A DNA stretch of 64,000 nt from Ursus arctos (taxonomy: Eukaryota > Chordata > Mammalia > Carnivora > Ursidae), in the NCBI RefSeq assembly GCF_023065955.2, contig NW_026622919.1:5716501-5780500 (forward strand). The letters are read 5' to 3'. The notes under the pieces were generated by a model. The model saw only the letters and a list, made by a program, of their open reading frames with translations, was not told the origin of the DNA and made no database searches. Shown piece by piece: positions 54,401 through 64,000 of this stretch (its first letter is position 1; each line of letters opens with the position of its first letter). The position numbers were made by a program, and so were the translations under genes.

Positions 54401-57400
54401 CTCTGCCACTCCCCCCTGCCCCTCATACTCACGGCTGAGGGTGTCCGGTGACCTGCTTGATGACTTGGCAGTAAATCTCATCCCTGAGGTTCTCCTTCTC
54501 CCGACACAGCTGTGGGGACGGAAGAGCAGGGGACAGGGTGGCATGAGAGCTGGAGTCGAAGAAATCCTAACAGCCCCGGCCGGGGCCACCTCTCCATCCT
54601 GGACACAGCTTGTGTCCAACTGGTCACTTAATCACTGTCCTCATCTGCATATGGGCTGTGCTCAGCCCTGTCTTCTCTGCTGGCTCCCCTTATTTCCTTG
54701 ACCTCCGGGGCTGCGGTGCCCTTGGGCCTCAGTCTGCAAGCCCTGATGATCTCAGCTGTTCCCACTTGCTGACTGCCAGTGCCGCCTCCAGCTCAGAGTT
54801 CTCCCTTGAACCCTGGCCCCCCACTTGGAAGTCTGGACTTCGCACTTCCCATGTCCAAAACAGATTACTGCAGCAACCCAGACCCGCTCCTCCCTTCGGT
54901 CCCCATATCAAAGACGGTCCTTACTCTGGGCAAGGCCTCTGTGACAGCCTGGGCCCCTCTCTATCACACCCCACAGATAATACATAGCAAACCCTGTTGC
55001 TCTGAGGCTTCTCCCCTCTGCTGCTCCCTGTGGGCCTGGCCCGCACCATCCCTTACCTGTGATCATTGCAATAACCACCTCTGGCACTTATACCCTCCTG
55101 GGAGGGGATGGCAAATGACCAGCACCCCCTGAAAATGTAAGCCAGTCCCTCTGCAAACCCCCTCGAGTGACTGCCCATCTCTCTTGAGAAATCCGAGTCC
55201 CAAAAGTAGCCTACGATGGCCAGTCATGACCTGGACCTGCCGAGACTCCCCGGCCGCCTCCTCCACCCTGTTTTGTCTCACTGGGCACGCCAGCCATGCT
55301 GGCCGTGCTGGTGCTAAGGCTCACCCTCATCAGGAATGTCGCCCCTGCCCCTGTTTGCCCGCATGCACACATACCTCTCCCCCCAGCTTCCCTCAGATCT
55401 GTTCCAGGGTCTCCTTGTCACCGAGCCTCTGCATTATAGCAGCCCCTTCCCTGCTGTATCATTCTCCACAGCACCTTTTACTCTTGGACACATTGTGTCC
55501 TGGTTTACCAGATGTCTCCTCTCACTAGATTGTAAGCTTTGTGGGGACTGAGCTGGCTTGGTTCATGCCCTGGGCATGTAATAGGTGCTCAATAAATTCT
55601 TTTGGATGATTTGAATGACTAGTGACCAAGGGAAGGGGGAAGCCACTTAGGCCCAGACAGAACAGGAACAGACCCTCAAGGCACATGGAGTCTCCCCAAA
55701 GCTTTCAGCAGAACAAGCTCTTGCTCACCCTCAGCAGGTCATACAGGAGCTCCATCTCATCCTTGCCCCGGGGCTTAGACTGGTCCCCCATAAATTGCAT
55801 CAGAACTGCAGGCAGGATGAGAAGCATAGTGAGCTGAGTTGGGGGCCTGGCTCTGGCCCATGCTGTCACTAGACAGGGCTTTTCCTGTTATCTCATGCCT
55901 TGCTCCCAAAAATGCATGTGAGCCAGGCAGGGCAGAGTAGAACAGTCACTGCTTTACTGATGAGGAAACAGGGCTCAGGGAGGTTCCGTGGGCACATGTG
56001 GCTGCTTACAGCACGTAGCCAGCGGGACATAGCACCGCCTTCCTGCCCAGACTCCACGCAACCCACCCCCGCTCGGGAGTAGAAATAGGTGAGGGCTATG
56101 GGGGCTCGGTAACCACCAGTGAGCTTCCCCGAGTTGACAAGGACAGAAGGTGACCTGGCGCCTAGGTCCAAGGCACTACAGACATAGGGACCCAGGATGC
56201 TACGGTCACTCACCCCGGAAGCTTTCCACAGCCTGCCTGTTTGCATCCTCCTCACTGAGGCTGAGGAGCGACTCTTGTATGGGAGCCTGTGGCCAAAGAG
56301 ACTGGGCTGTGGCTCTGGGGTCCGTGGGGGCCAGAGGGCAGGTCCCCTGGCCCGACCCTCCCCCACCTGCCCCCTCACCTTTGTGTACTGCACCAGGCTG
56401 GCCATGGCCTTCTCCTTAGCATCTTGACCGGTGTGGTCCAGCCTGAGGGGGCAGAAGGAAGGACAGCCCTGCTTGCTCGGCCCCCACGCCCCCATCAGGT
56501 TGTGTCGGGAGGGTGCTAAGAGCACTGGCTTGGTGCCTCTGAGCAGGGAGGCCCACTTCAGGGAGACTGAGGACAGGCAGGCAGAAGGGTGGGCCCAGGG
56601 CACTCACAAGGTCTGGGGCTTCCGGAAGTGGTACAGGGCAAATTCCTGCATGGTGTAGTTGTGGGAGTCCGTGGACAGAGAGATGTAGGCTACAGAGTCA
56701 TCGCTGTGTGCCTGGCTCCGGGGGTGGGCATGGTGCTGGGAGCACAGGAGACCTCATGCCACCTGAGGTCCCACTGGCCTGTCCAGAGGCCCCGCCCAGC
56801 CCAGGCCAAGAGGAGCAGGCAGCAGCAGCAGTGAGCACACCACCAGAAGCAGGACGTCCAGAGGCCTTTATTGAGCATCGTCTAGGCAGCACTTAGCTAA
56901 GTGCTGGAGGGACACAAAGAGTGCACCGCGCAGCCCCTGCCCGCAGGGGGCTCACACTCTTGATGGGGAGACAAGAAATCAGGAGAGGGTAGAGGGGCGG
57001 CATCAGACCAAGCGCTAGCCACCAGGTGGCAGGTGATCCTGGCCGCTCAGGAGCCATTGAGCCCTTTCCGTCCTCGACTCCTAGTTAGGCTTCGCCTCCA
57101 CCTCTCCCGTCTTCCTCACCTCTGCTGCCCTCTCCCACTGAGCCAGCCCTGGCTCTCTCTGCTGCAGCTGACTCTTGCGCCGGCCACTCTTCTCTGGCGA
57201 GAAGGAAAAGTCTGGAGCAGCAGCTGGCTGAACTGTGTCAGCAGGAAAGAGTCCAGAACGGCCCCCGGTGGAGCCAAACTGCCAGCCTGGAAGGCATCCA
57301 AGGACAGCGCCTCACCCACCTGGCCCCTCTGCCCCTCCGAGGCTCTGCCATGTGCTGCCCTCCCCGTGCCAGCCGCCCTGCTCGCCCCCAGGGATACCGG

Positions 57401-60400
57401 GCTCCAGCGCGGCCACTGGCAACAGCTTGATGAGGTCCCCACGGTGGAAGCTGAGGAGGCTGTGGTCGTCGGTGATGTAGCTTCGTAGGGCAATGACGTA
57501 ACCGGAGTCCTGCAGGCAGGAGGGTGAGCAGGCAAGGCAGCCGGCCTGCCTGCCACCCCAGTCCTACCCACCCCACCTGCTCCCTGTTGGCCTTCCTCCC
57601 CACCCAGCACTCCAGAGTTCCAGGGACCCAGCCTGAATGCCCAGCCGCACTCCCGGCGGCTGGAAGGAGCTTGGCTGATGGCCCAGAGCCCAGCCAGACC
57701 AGATACAGCACAGCTAGAGGCGTCCCCTTCCCCGGACCCGGGCCCCCAGCCCAGCTGCCCGCCAGCCCCCTGCCCGGCCTGCACTTGCCTTCTTGAGCTC
57801 GCTCAGAAACAGCTCAATCATGGCCTTGATGGCACTCGCCCGGGCCGCGTGCAACACCAGCTGCTCACTCTTCAGTGACAGCTCCAGGGAGGAGCTGCCC
57901 CGGCACTCCACGCCCAGCACCTCAGCAAAGCTGCGCGCAGGCAGAGGCATGAGCTGAGAGCCGTCTCGCCCCTGCCAGCCCCAGCCCAGGCTCCGGCCCA
58001 GGCCCCGGCCCAGCCCCCGGCCCAGGCTCACCTGTACGAGCACAGCGTCTTCAGCTGGTCCGGGTGGAAGCCGGGGCCTTTGGTCACCTTGAGCAGTCTC
58101 AGCCCCCGGTGGGACACGCCCAGCAGCTGCACGTCACTGCTGCTCTCACCCTGCGTGGAAGGAAGGTGGCTAGGTCACAGGCTCCTGGTCCCCGCCACCA
58201 CCCAAGACGCCCCAGGGCTACCCAGGCCCAGTGCTGTTCTTTGTCCTTCCGTTGGGGCCCACCCTGGCCCCGGTTCTCATCCCTGCGACAAAGGCCCATG
58301 CTGAGCGTGCTGGGATCCAGACTGGGGTGCCTCACTGACCGACACGGGGAAAATTCGGGAGAAGTAATTGGCCCAGTTGTCCCTGGCGGCCACCACAATG
58401 CGCTTCTTGACGTTGTCCTCGGTGGTATCAAGCGAGTCCAGGCCCACCTCCAGGTCTCCTGTGGGCAGAAACGACCCCAGACTGTCCTCGGGCTCCCTCA
58501 CAGGGGGGATTCCAGAGTTTGCCCCCTCTTTCCAGACAGACCTAGTCCCAGCACTTCAGCCCCCCGATTCCCGGGTCCCTGGACCGTACCCAGCAGCTCT
58601 TTCATTTTTCTCCGCTCATCCTGGGAGATCCGGATGCAGGACTCGGCAAAGGTGTCCCTCAGGATCTGGGGGCAGAGCCAAGAGGTCACCACCGGATCCC
58701 TGTGCCAGAGCTCACCATGGAAGCAGCCACACATGGAGGAAAAGCTGGAGAGCCCCGTGGGGCTCTGGCCAACCCCGCCCAGAGCTCCCGCTCCCCTCCC
58801 TCAACCACCGCTGCTGTTCCAGGGTCAGCTGAGATCAATTCCCTGAAGGAACAGAACCTGGTGGGGGGAGGGGCGGGACCCTGGGAGCATCCAGGGGCGG
58901 CAAAGGAACAGGCCTCAGGGAGCATCTGCTCCGTGCTGGGGCCTGGCTGGGGCCTGGCTCGGGGACAGTATACACCGCAGTCTGAATCCTCACTGCAGGC
59001 CAGTGCTGGCCCTTCCTCTCAGGAATGTGGTGAGGACGCAGTAAGGGAAGGCAGGGCTTGACACACAGCACCTGCCCTCTAAGTGCCCTCAGGCCTCTCG
59101 CCTGGCGGGAACCGGCCTAGGTGCGCACGCAGTCTGTCTGTGCAGCGGGCAGGTGGGCCGGGCTCTCACCTGCTCACAGAGGAGCCTGAGGCAGTAGGGG
59201 TGGCTGAAGTTCTCCCGGGGGTAGAACACCTGCAGGTGAGCAGGAGAGGAGAACCGATGGGAATGGGGCCCTGCCCCCACCTACCTCCCGGCCCCCCACC
59301 TGCCTCCCGGCCCCCGGCAGGAAAACCAGGCCCAAGGCGGCGGGTCGTGGGAAGGCAGCCCCCAGTGTTTGTGTGCCGGGAGATGCTGGGGTCCCGCCCA
59401 CAGCCCGCCGCCCCTGCCCCGGCCTCGCCCACCTCCTTGCGGAGGAACAGCCTCCAGGGCGGGTTGACGTAGGAGAAGCACACGCTGCCGGAGGGCACGA
59501 GCAGCTGCGTGGACACTCCCTGGTCCTCCATGGGCTCCATCCAGCCTGGCTCCATCCAGCCTGGCAGAGGGAGGGGTCACAAAGCTTCAGGCGAGGAGCT
59601 GCCAGAGCCAGAATGACGGGGACATGGGGACAGAAGACCGTCCCCGCCCTCGGGCCCTGCGAGGGCTCGGCCCACTCCCACTTCGCTGCCTCCCTCCTGC
59701 CCACATCCCCTCTCGGGCCTCCATTTCAAGCCCTGACTTTCCCTGCTGTCCCTGACCACGTCAGCAGGGTCACTGAGTTCCTGATGGAGCTGCCAAGATG
59801 CACCGAGGACAATAGTCCGGGACAGTCCCTCCATGCCACATGGTCCCCAGAGGCACCCGGGCCCTGCCCTGGACAGGAACGCGGAAGCCAGGGCTCCTCG
59901 CCCATGGCTCCAAAGTCCGGAGCCCCGAGCACCTGAGCAGCTGACCTCACTTGAGCACTGAGAGGCTTCTGGGAACCCTGCCCCACCCCCACGAAGCCCA
60001 CCACAGAGGGACAGAAGGTTCCTTACTGCGGGGCCCAGCTGAAGGGGTCCCTGGTTCCTCAGGCGGAGGCAGAGGGGGCGCTGGTGGAGGTGAGGGTGCC
60101 TGGGCCGCGGGCGGAGTCTGGCCAGAGAGACCCCGGTTCTCCTTGATGGAGCTGGAGGGCCCAAGCTGTGGGGGGACCTTGGGTCGAGGGGCCACAGCTG
60201 GTGGGGGGCCCTTCCCTGGGCTGGGGGACGGCGTCTGGGGAGACAGAAGAATAGGGGTAAGGCCAGATTTACACCAGAGAGCCTCAGACTCGAGGTGAGA
60301 AGCCATGCCCCGGACGGGAGGAGGCCTCACCGACATGGGTACGTGGGCACCGCTGATCCCCAGCTTAGCCAGAGCCTCGTCCTTAGGGTTGTTTTTCTTC

Positions 60401-63400
60401 ATGAAACTTTTTGGGGGCTTCCTGAGAGAAGGAAGAGGTCCTACGTCCACAGGGTGACTCCCCATGGAGGGGGCGGCCCTGGTCACCCCGAGGCCCACCT
60501 GGACGGCTGCACGGGCATGGGCACGGGGCCCGGGCGGCTCTGGTACATGCGGATGATGTTGCGGATCTCCCTGCTCGGCTCTGCGCGCTGTCGGGGGGCC
60601 GACTCGGGGGCACCACCAGGCCCCACCTCCCGGGCCGCTGGCTCAGCCTCAGCCTCTCGCGGGGCTTTGGCTCTACCTTGTGTCAGTGGCTTCTTCACTA
60701 TCGGCGGAGGTGGGGGGGAAGGTGCTGACCAGAGGAGAAGAAAAGCGTGAGACCCCGTCCAGACGCACAGCGCCAGGCCTTCCCCCCACGTCCGCACCAC
60801 CTGCTCGGGGTTTGTCCTCTTCCTGCTCCTCCTCCTGGGGGATCTGCACCTTGGGTGGGGGCCTCGCTGTCTTCACCTTGATCTGCTGCTGCCCTGTAAG
60901 TGCCCCAGATGCCCCGATTACTCTCCCTGGCACGCCCAGCGGGCTCCTAGACGGGCTACATCGACCCGGGGCAGGAGAGCGTGCCCCACGGGCCCCGGCC
61001 AGACCCAGGTGGTGGCCGGGTTTCTGCACAGGCTGGCCACCCCAAGCACCCTCACCCATCTTCTGGAAATAGTCCTGTTTCTGCTGGAAGCTCTTGGGCC
61101 GCGGGGGCTTCTCTCGGGCCTCCTGTGAGGTCTCCTGTGGGCGGGAACGGGAGGTGAAGGAGCAGCCCCACCAGCCAAGTCGCCCTCTCCCAGCACCGCT
61201 CCTGCCCTGCGCCGTCCCTGGGCTAGGGCCCGAGGCATCTTTTCCTCATCTTCCTGCTCCTGCGGGGTCTCCCGGCCAGGAAGTCCTGGAGCCTGCCGTT
61301 TCCTGCCCCCTGCCCCCTGCCCCCTGCCCGGCCTCGGCTCCTCGCCCTCGCACAGGCACCCACCGATTCGGACTCTCGCTCCGGCTCCTCCCGCGGGGCC
61401 AGGGGCTTCTTGGGCTTGGGGGCGACGGCTGGGGGTGAGGTCGGGGAAGCGGCTCCAGAGGCCTGGGCCCGAGGCTGAGCCTGGCGCTGGCGCTGCTGCG
61501 TCTGCTGCTCCAGCGACAGGGTCATGGCCTGGGCGGTCATCTGCTGGGCCTGAGGGGGGCGGGGCGGCAGGCCCAGTAAGAGCTGGTCCGGCTCTGCCCC
61601 GCAGCCGTGTCCCCGCAAGGCACCCCGAGGGCCCTGCCCACCCTCACCAGGAGGAGCGCCTGCTGGTTGATGAAGTTCTGCTGCTGGGCTGCCAGCTGCC
61701 TCGGGTCCACGCTGGGCAGCAGGGGCTGCGGCTGTGGCTGCGGCGGCACCACCATGGCTGTAGGGGGCATACGAGTGCCAAGCTCGCACGGGGCCCTCTG
61801 CCCACTGCACCCGCTGGGCCCCTGGTAGGACCTTCCTTCCTCCAGTTCCTGAGAAGGGACCTGCCACCCGGCCTTACCTGGCATGGCAGGGACCGCACCC
61901 ATCGCTGGCATCATGGGCATGGGGGCAGGGATCATGGCTGGCTGGTATCCAGGCATCTGCATCATCCCTGGGTAAACTGAGGCAACAGGGCCTTCCCAGA
62001 TCGATCCTTATCTGGGTCCACAGACCCCCTCCCTCCAGCCCCAGGCAACAAGAAGAGGAAGGGCCACCAGGGTGCTGGCAGGAGCTCTCACCCCAGTTGC
62101 CTGGGGTTCCCAGGCCCATGCTTGCCCGTGCCACTGGGAAAACCCTGGCTGGATGCTCGGCCCTGCACTCACCCATGGGGTAGCTGCCTTGCTGCATGGG
62201 CCCAATGGAGCCCCCTCCCTTCATGCGGTTGCTCAGAGCCCAGCCTTGCTCCAGATCCTGAAGAGACAAAGGCCACAAGCCACAGGGTCAGAACCGGAGC
62301 CCTGGGAGAGACGGGAGAGGCAGTGGAGGCCCCAGTGGGGTAGGAGCAGGGATGGGTTGGGTGTGTGTGCAGAACACTCACGCTGTGGCCCGGGGAGAGG
62401 ACTGGCTTGAAGAGGTGGTCCAGGAAGCCATCCAGGTTCCCTGAGGTCCGCGAGTCCCCTGTGGGGCCAGAGGAGGGTTAGTGTCACCCTGGGGTGTGGG
62501 ACATCCTGCACCCCCTTCCCGTTGCACAGCAAACCTCACTGGGCCCATTCTGGCCTTACCTGACTGGCTCCTGCTGGGCAGTGCTGGGGCTGGCCCTGGA
62601 GGTGGACCTGGGGGCAGTGAGGGGGCCTCGATCCCCGGGGCAGGGGGGATGTCCTCGGCACTGCAGGAGACAGGGGGCCCAGCTAAGGGGGGTGCCTTGG
62701 ATGGGGTAGCGTCCGGGCTGAGGCAAGGAATAGAAACTGCTGTGGGGGGTCATCCCATGGGGTGGCAGAAGGTGAGGTGTGTGTGGGGGGTGCTGGGCCT
62801 GTAACAGGTCCTGCGAACCCCGGGGTATGAGAGGGTGGCTAAGGGAGTCACCTATGACAGAACAGGGACAGGAACAGGCTGGGACAGGGGTGCTGGGGCG
62901 GCACCTACAAGCCACGGGGGGCAATGGGGTAGCTGTGGGGACTGACTGGGTCCCCCAGGTCCTCAGTCTGGCCGATGAGGTCCAGCACGAAGTCACAGCC
63001 GAGCAAATCCTGCCAAGAGTCCCCAGAGTGCAGTGACACGGACCAGCCACGGGGGGGCAGCTCCAGGCCTCTGGGAGGGACAGAGGGGGCGCCATGGGAC
63101 TGGTCAGCCAGGAAGACCACCACCTCGAGGGGCAAGGACCTGAGGGCGGGCCAAGGGGAGGCATCTAGGGAAGGCGCAGGACCCGGGTGAGGAACTGGTT
63201 TCCTTGGACAGTTCTTCATTCGCACCTCACAACCTTCTGCTTCCACATCGGCTCATTTATCTATTGACCTGTTCCGTTAGAATCCAGACCCCAGACAGAA
63301 CCTCTACTCTTGCTCCCTGTCTTGAACCTACTGTCTGGCTCCTGCCCACTTATCCCTTCGCACCCCACTCTGCCAATGCCCTCGGGGAGCAGGCTCTGGC

Positions 63401-63991
63401 GCTGGGCTTGCGGGAGGCCCCTGACAGGACAGCAGGCGGGGAGGATGAGGATGGGACAGCAGTCCGAGTTGGCCACACTCCCCACCCCGGGCCCCGTACC
63501 TGCTGTGCAGAATCCACCCAGCGAGCTGCTCCCCCGTGGTCCAGGACTCCACCTCGGCTGAGTAGCACTCCTCTGCAGAGACAGGGGTGGGGGCTGGGGT
63601 GAGGGGCTGCAGGTCCTTCCGACGGGAGGGGACTCCTGTCCCCACGGGGGTTCCGGGAGCAGGACAGAAGGACAGTAGGACAGGACCCTGTGATCAGGGT
63701 CCCGGGGGGTGCAGCTGGAGGGCTGAGGCGGGAAGGGGGCCCAGGGAGGGTGAGGAGGCAGGGCTGGCTCCACTGTGGGCCTGGGGAGGCCAGAGCAGAA
63801 AGTGAGCATCACCATTGAAGGTAAAGACGTCCAGAGCCATGCGGCCCCGCCGCCGTCCGGCTGTCCACTCGAGCTGGGTAGGGGGGTGGGCCCGTGCCAT
63901 CCCAGGGGCCAGATGCGTCTGCTCCAGCGCCCCCAGCAGCTTGTGCTGGCACAGCGCTGCCATGCCTCTGGGGGCCTGGTCAGACACAAAC
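51420..63991 (-). CDS. MYO15B: MYO15B (unconventional myosin XVB), tail part, 38 exons; 5' end beyond window
   Basis: Exons 5' to 3': 63813-63991, 63500-63572, 62909-63070, 62560-62660, 62382-62458, 62173-62257, 61878-61967, 61648-61757, 61364-61549, 61056-61134, 60801-60893, 60499-60724, 60331-60421, 60027-60234, 59433-59560, 59170-59229, 58590-58665, 58340-58458, 58032-58150, 57789-57930, 57398-57509, 57120-57286, 56608-56735, 56379-56442, 56214-56286, 55729-55805, 54433-54509, 54226-54341, 54039-54133, 53830-53907, 53619-53715, 53303-53445, 53055-53170, 52835-52850, 52605-52725, 52301-52434, 52048-52188, 51819-51878. They join in one frame (4219 nt, 1405 residues in the window). The domain order matches class XV myosin tails. 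Motor and IQ motifs must lie right of 64,000. No stop or frameshift interrupts the frame, although MYO15B was once treated as a pseudogene in human. The MYO15A paralogue is excluded by the RECQL5/SMIM5 neighbourhood. Confidence 0.92.
51437..51442 (-). terminator. MYO15B: MYO15B polyadenylation signal
   Basis: AATAAA on the minus strand (gaaataaaactcccaag), about 375 bp downstream of the MYO15B stop codon at 51819-51821. Cleavage is predicted at about 51410-51425, so the 3' end abuts or slightly overlaps that of RECQL5. Confidence 0.8.
51819..54133 (-). CDS. MYO15B: MYO15B exons: C-terminal FERM domain and stop
   Basis: Exons 54039-54133, 53830-53907, 53619-53715, 53303-53445, 53055-53170, 52835-52850, 52605-52725, 52301-52434, 52048-52188 and 51819-51878. 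Hallmarks: [94 protein letters not shown] and [11 protein letters not shown]. The protein ends LLDSSLVPN with TAG at 51821-51819. The 16-bp exon 52835-52850 is inferred from phase and consensus only. Confidence 0.88.
54226..56735 (-). CDS. MYO15B: MYO15B exons: second MyTH4 domain
   Basis: Exons 56608-56735, 56379-56442, 56214-56286, 55729-55805, 54433-54509 and 54226-54341. Hallmarks: [63 protein letters not shown] and [16 protein letters not shown], the microtubule-binding helical MyTH4 fold. The start of exon 56608-56735 is set at 56735 (acceptor gtgctcccag) because only that choice keeps phase with the SH3 exon. Confidence 0.92.
55500..55620 (+). repeat. L2-type 3' end
   Basis: Phrases ctagattgtaagctttgtgggg and gtaataggtgctcaataaattc lie in the 1.2-kb MYO15B intron 54510-55728. 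The remainder of that intron shows no exon. Confidence 0.5.
56850..56995 (+). repeat. L2-type LINE fragment
   Basis: Phrases cctttattgagcatcgtctaggcagcacttagctaagtgctggagggacac and ggggctcacactcttgatggggagacaag are L2-like. It lies in the intron between the SH3 and MyTH4 exons of MYO15B. Confidence 0.6.
57120..57509 (-). CDS. MYO15B: MYO15B exons: SH3 domain
   Basis: Exon 57398-57509 encodes [20 protein letters not shown] and [12 protein letters not shown]. Exon 57120-57286 encodes [20 protein letters not shown], giving the SH3 hallmark tryptophan and the GLFP strand, then [11 protein letters not shown] basic, glutamine-rich tail follows. It joins exon 56608-56735 in phase 0. Confidence 0.92.
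57789..59560 (-). CDS. MYO15B: MYO15B exons: FERM F2/F3 lobes
   Basis: Exons 59433-59560, 59170-59229, 58590-58665, 58340-58458, 58032-58150 and 57789-57930. Key segments: [71 protein letters not shown] and [11 protein letters not shown]. The last exon uses a GC splice donor (AAG|gcaagt). The first has two acceptors 15 bp apart. Confidence 0.9.
57975..58026 (+). repeat. GC-rich minisatellite in a MYO15B intron
   Basis: About five imperfect copies of a 10-12-bp unit (ccggcccaggc / ccccggcccag) occupy half of a 101-bp intron. They begin a few bases inside the splice donor of exon 58032-58150. Confidence 0.8.
60027..62660 (-). CDS. MYO15B: MYO15B exons: proline/glutamine-rich linker
   Basis: Eleven exons from 62560-62660 down to 60027-60234. 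Recognisable blocks are [75 protein letters not shown] and several polyproline stretches. This is the insertion that separates the F1 lobe from the F2/F3 lobes in class XV myosins. Disordered and fast-evolving, but the frame is open throughout. Confidence 0.88.
62909..63991 (-). CDS. MYO15B: MYO15B exons: end of first MyTH4 and FERM F1 lobe
   Basis: Exons 63813-63991, 63500-63572 and 62909-63070. The first supplies [20 protein letters not shown]. The second gives [20 protein letters not shown]. The third gives [18 protein letters not shown] and [17 protein letters not shown]. This ubiquitin-like lobe follows the first MyTH4 domain in class XV tails. Phases 2/1, 1/2 and 2/2 are continuous. Confidence 0.9.
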
Positions 63992-64000
63992 CTGTGGGGA

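Noticed and set aside
57287..57397. A U12-type (minor) intron in the SH3 domain
   Set aside because: The donor begins gtatcc, but the following bases and the region before the acceptor (tgtccttggatgcc) lack a proper branch-site match. It is better read as an ordinary GT-AG intron.
58064..58846. A 260-codon plus-strand frame
   Set aside because: Shadow of MYO15B exons on the other strand.

Overview
The window is nuclear DNA from a carnivoran mammal, most likely a bear-family (ursid) species. Over twenty copies of a tRNA-Lys-derived SINE (SINEC type: tRNA-like head, CT-rich body, AAATAAA-type tail) are present. Several carry the 'cacagcggttaagcgtctgc' head and 'ggcgttatgggatcgagccc' body that I associate from memory with giant-panda/bear SINEC elements. 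Protein-coding exons are split by GT-AG introns. The exons identify a conserved block known in human at 17q25.1, here reversed.

Layout. (1) About 1-15,900: the 5' part of SAP30BP on the minus strand. Coding exons 1-3 are at 15724-15829, 14153-14262 and 11836-11883. The rest is intron 3, full of SINEs, a hAT transposon fossil and a 5'-truncated L1 nested inside a SINE. (2) About 15,480-16,300: a CpG-rich divergent promoter shared by SAP30BP (minus) and RECQL5 (plus). (3) 16,694-51,400: the complete RECQL5 DNA helicase gene on the plus strand. Nineteen coding exons join in frame to 986 codons plus stop. Intron 6 holds old L1 pieces, a retroposed LTR-like element and a dead retrocopy of a non-muscle myosin regulatory light chain. 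Intron 7 (17.7 kb) holds two small membrane-protein genes on the opposite strand: SMIM6 (endoregulin) near 31.5 kb and SMIM5 near 38 kb. (4) About 51,420-64,000: the 3' two-thirds of the tail of MYO15B on the minus strand. Thirty-eight exons in one open frame encode the F1 lobe, a proline-rich linker, F2/F3 lobes, SH3, MyTH4 and a C-terminal FERM domain. The motor lies beyond 64,000.

RECQL5 and MYO15B meet tail to tail: their AATAAA signals are about 60 bp apart on opposite strands. SAP30BP and RECQL5 meet head to head. The left 36 kb is SINE/L1-rich and relatively AT-rich; the right 28 kb is GC-rich, exon-dense and has no SINEC copy that I can see. I found no new kind of genetic system. The items most worth checking are an in-frame stop at the RECQL5 intron 7 donor that predicts the short helicase-only isoform, an intact MYO15B tail with a GC-AG intron, a 16-nt microexon and a duplicated splice acceptor, and several well-marked nested retrotransposition events. 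Exon boundaries were placed by hand from splice consensus, reading phase and remembered family sequence; they were not aligned by computer.
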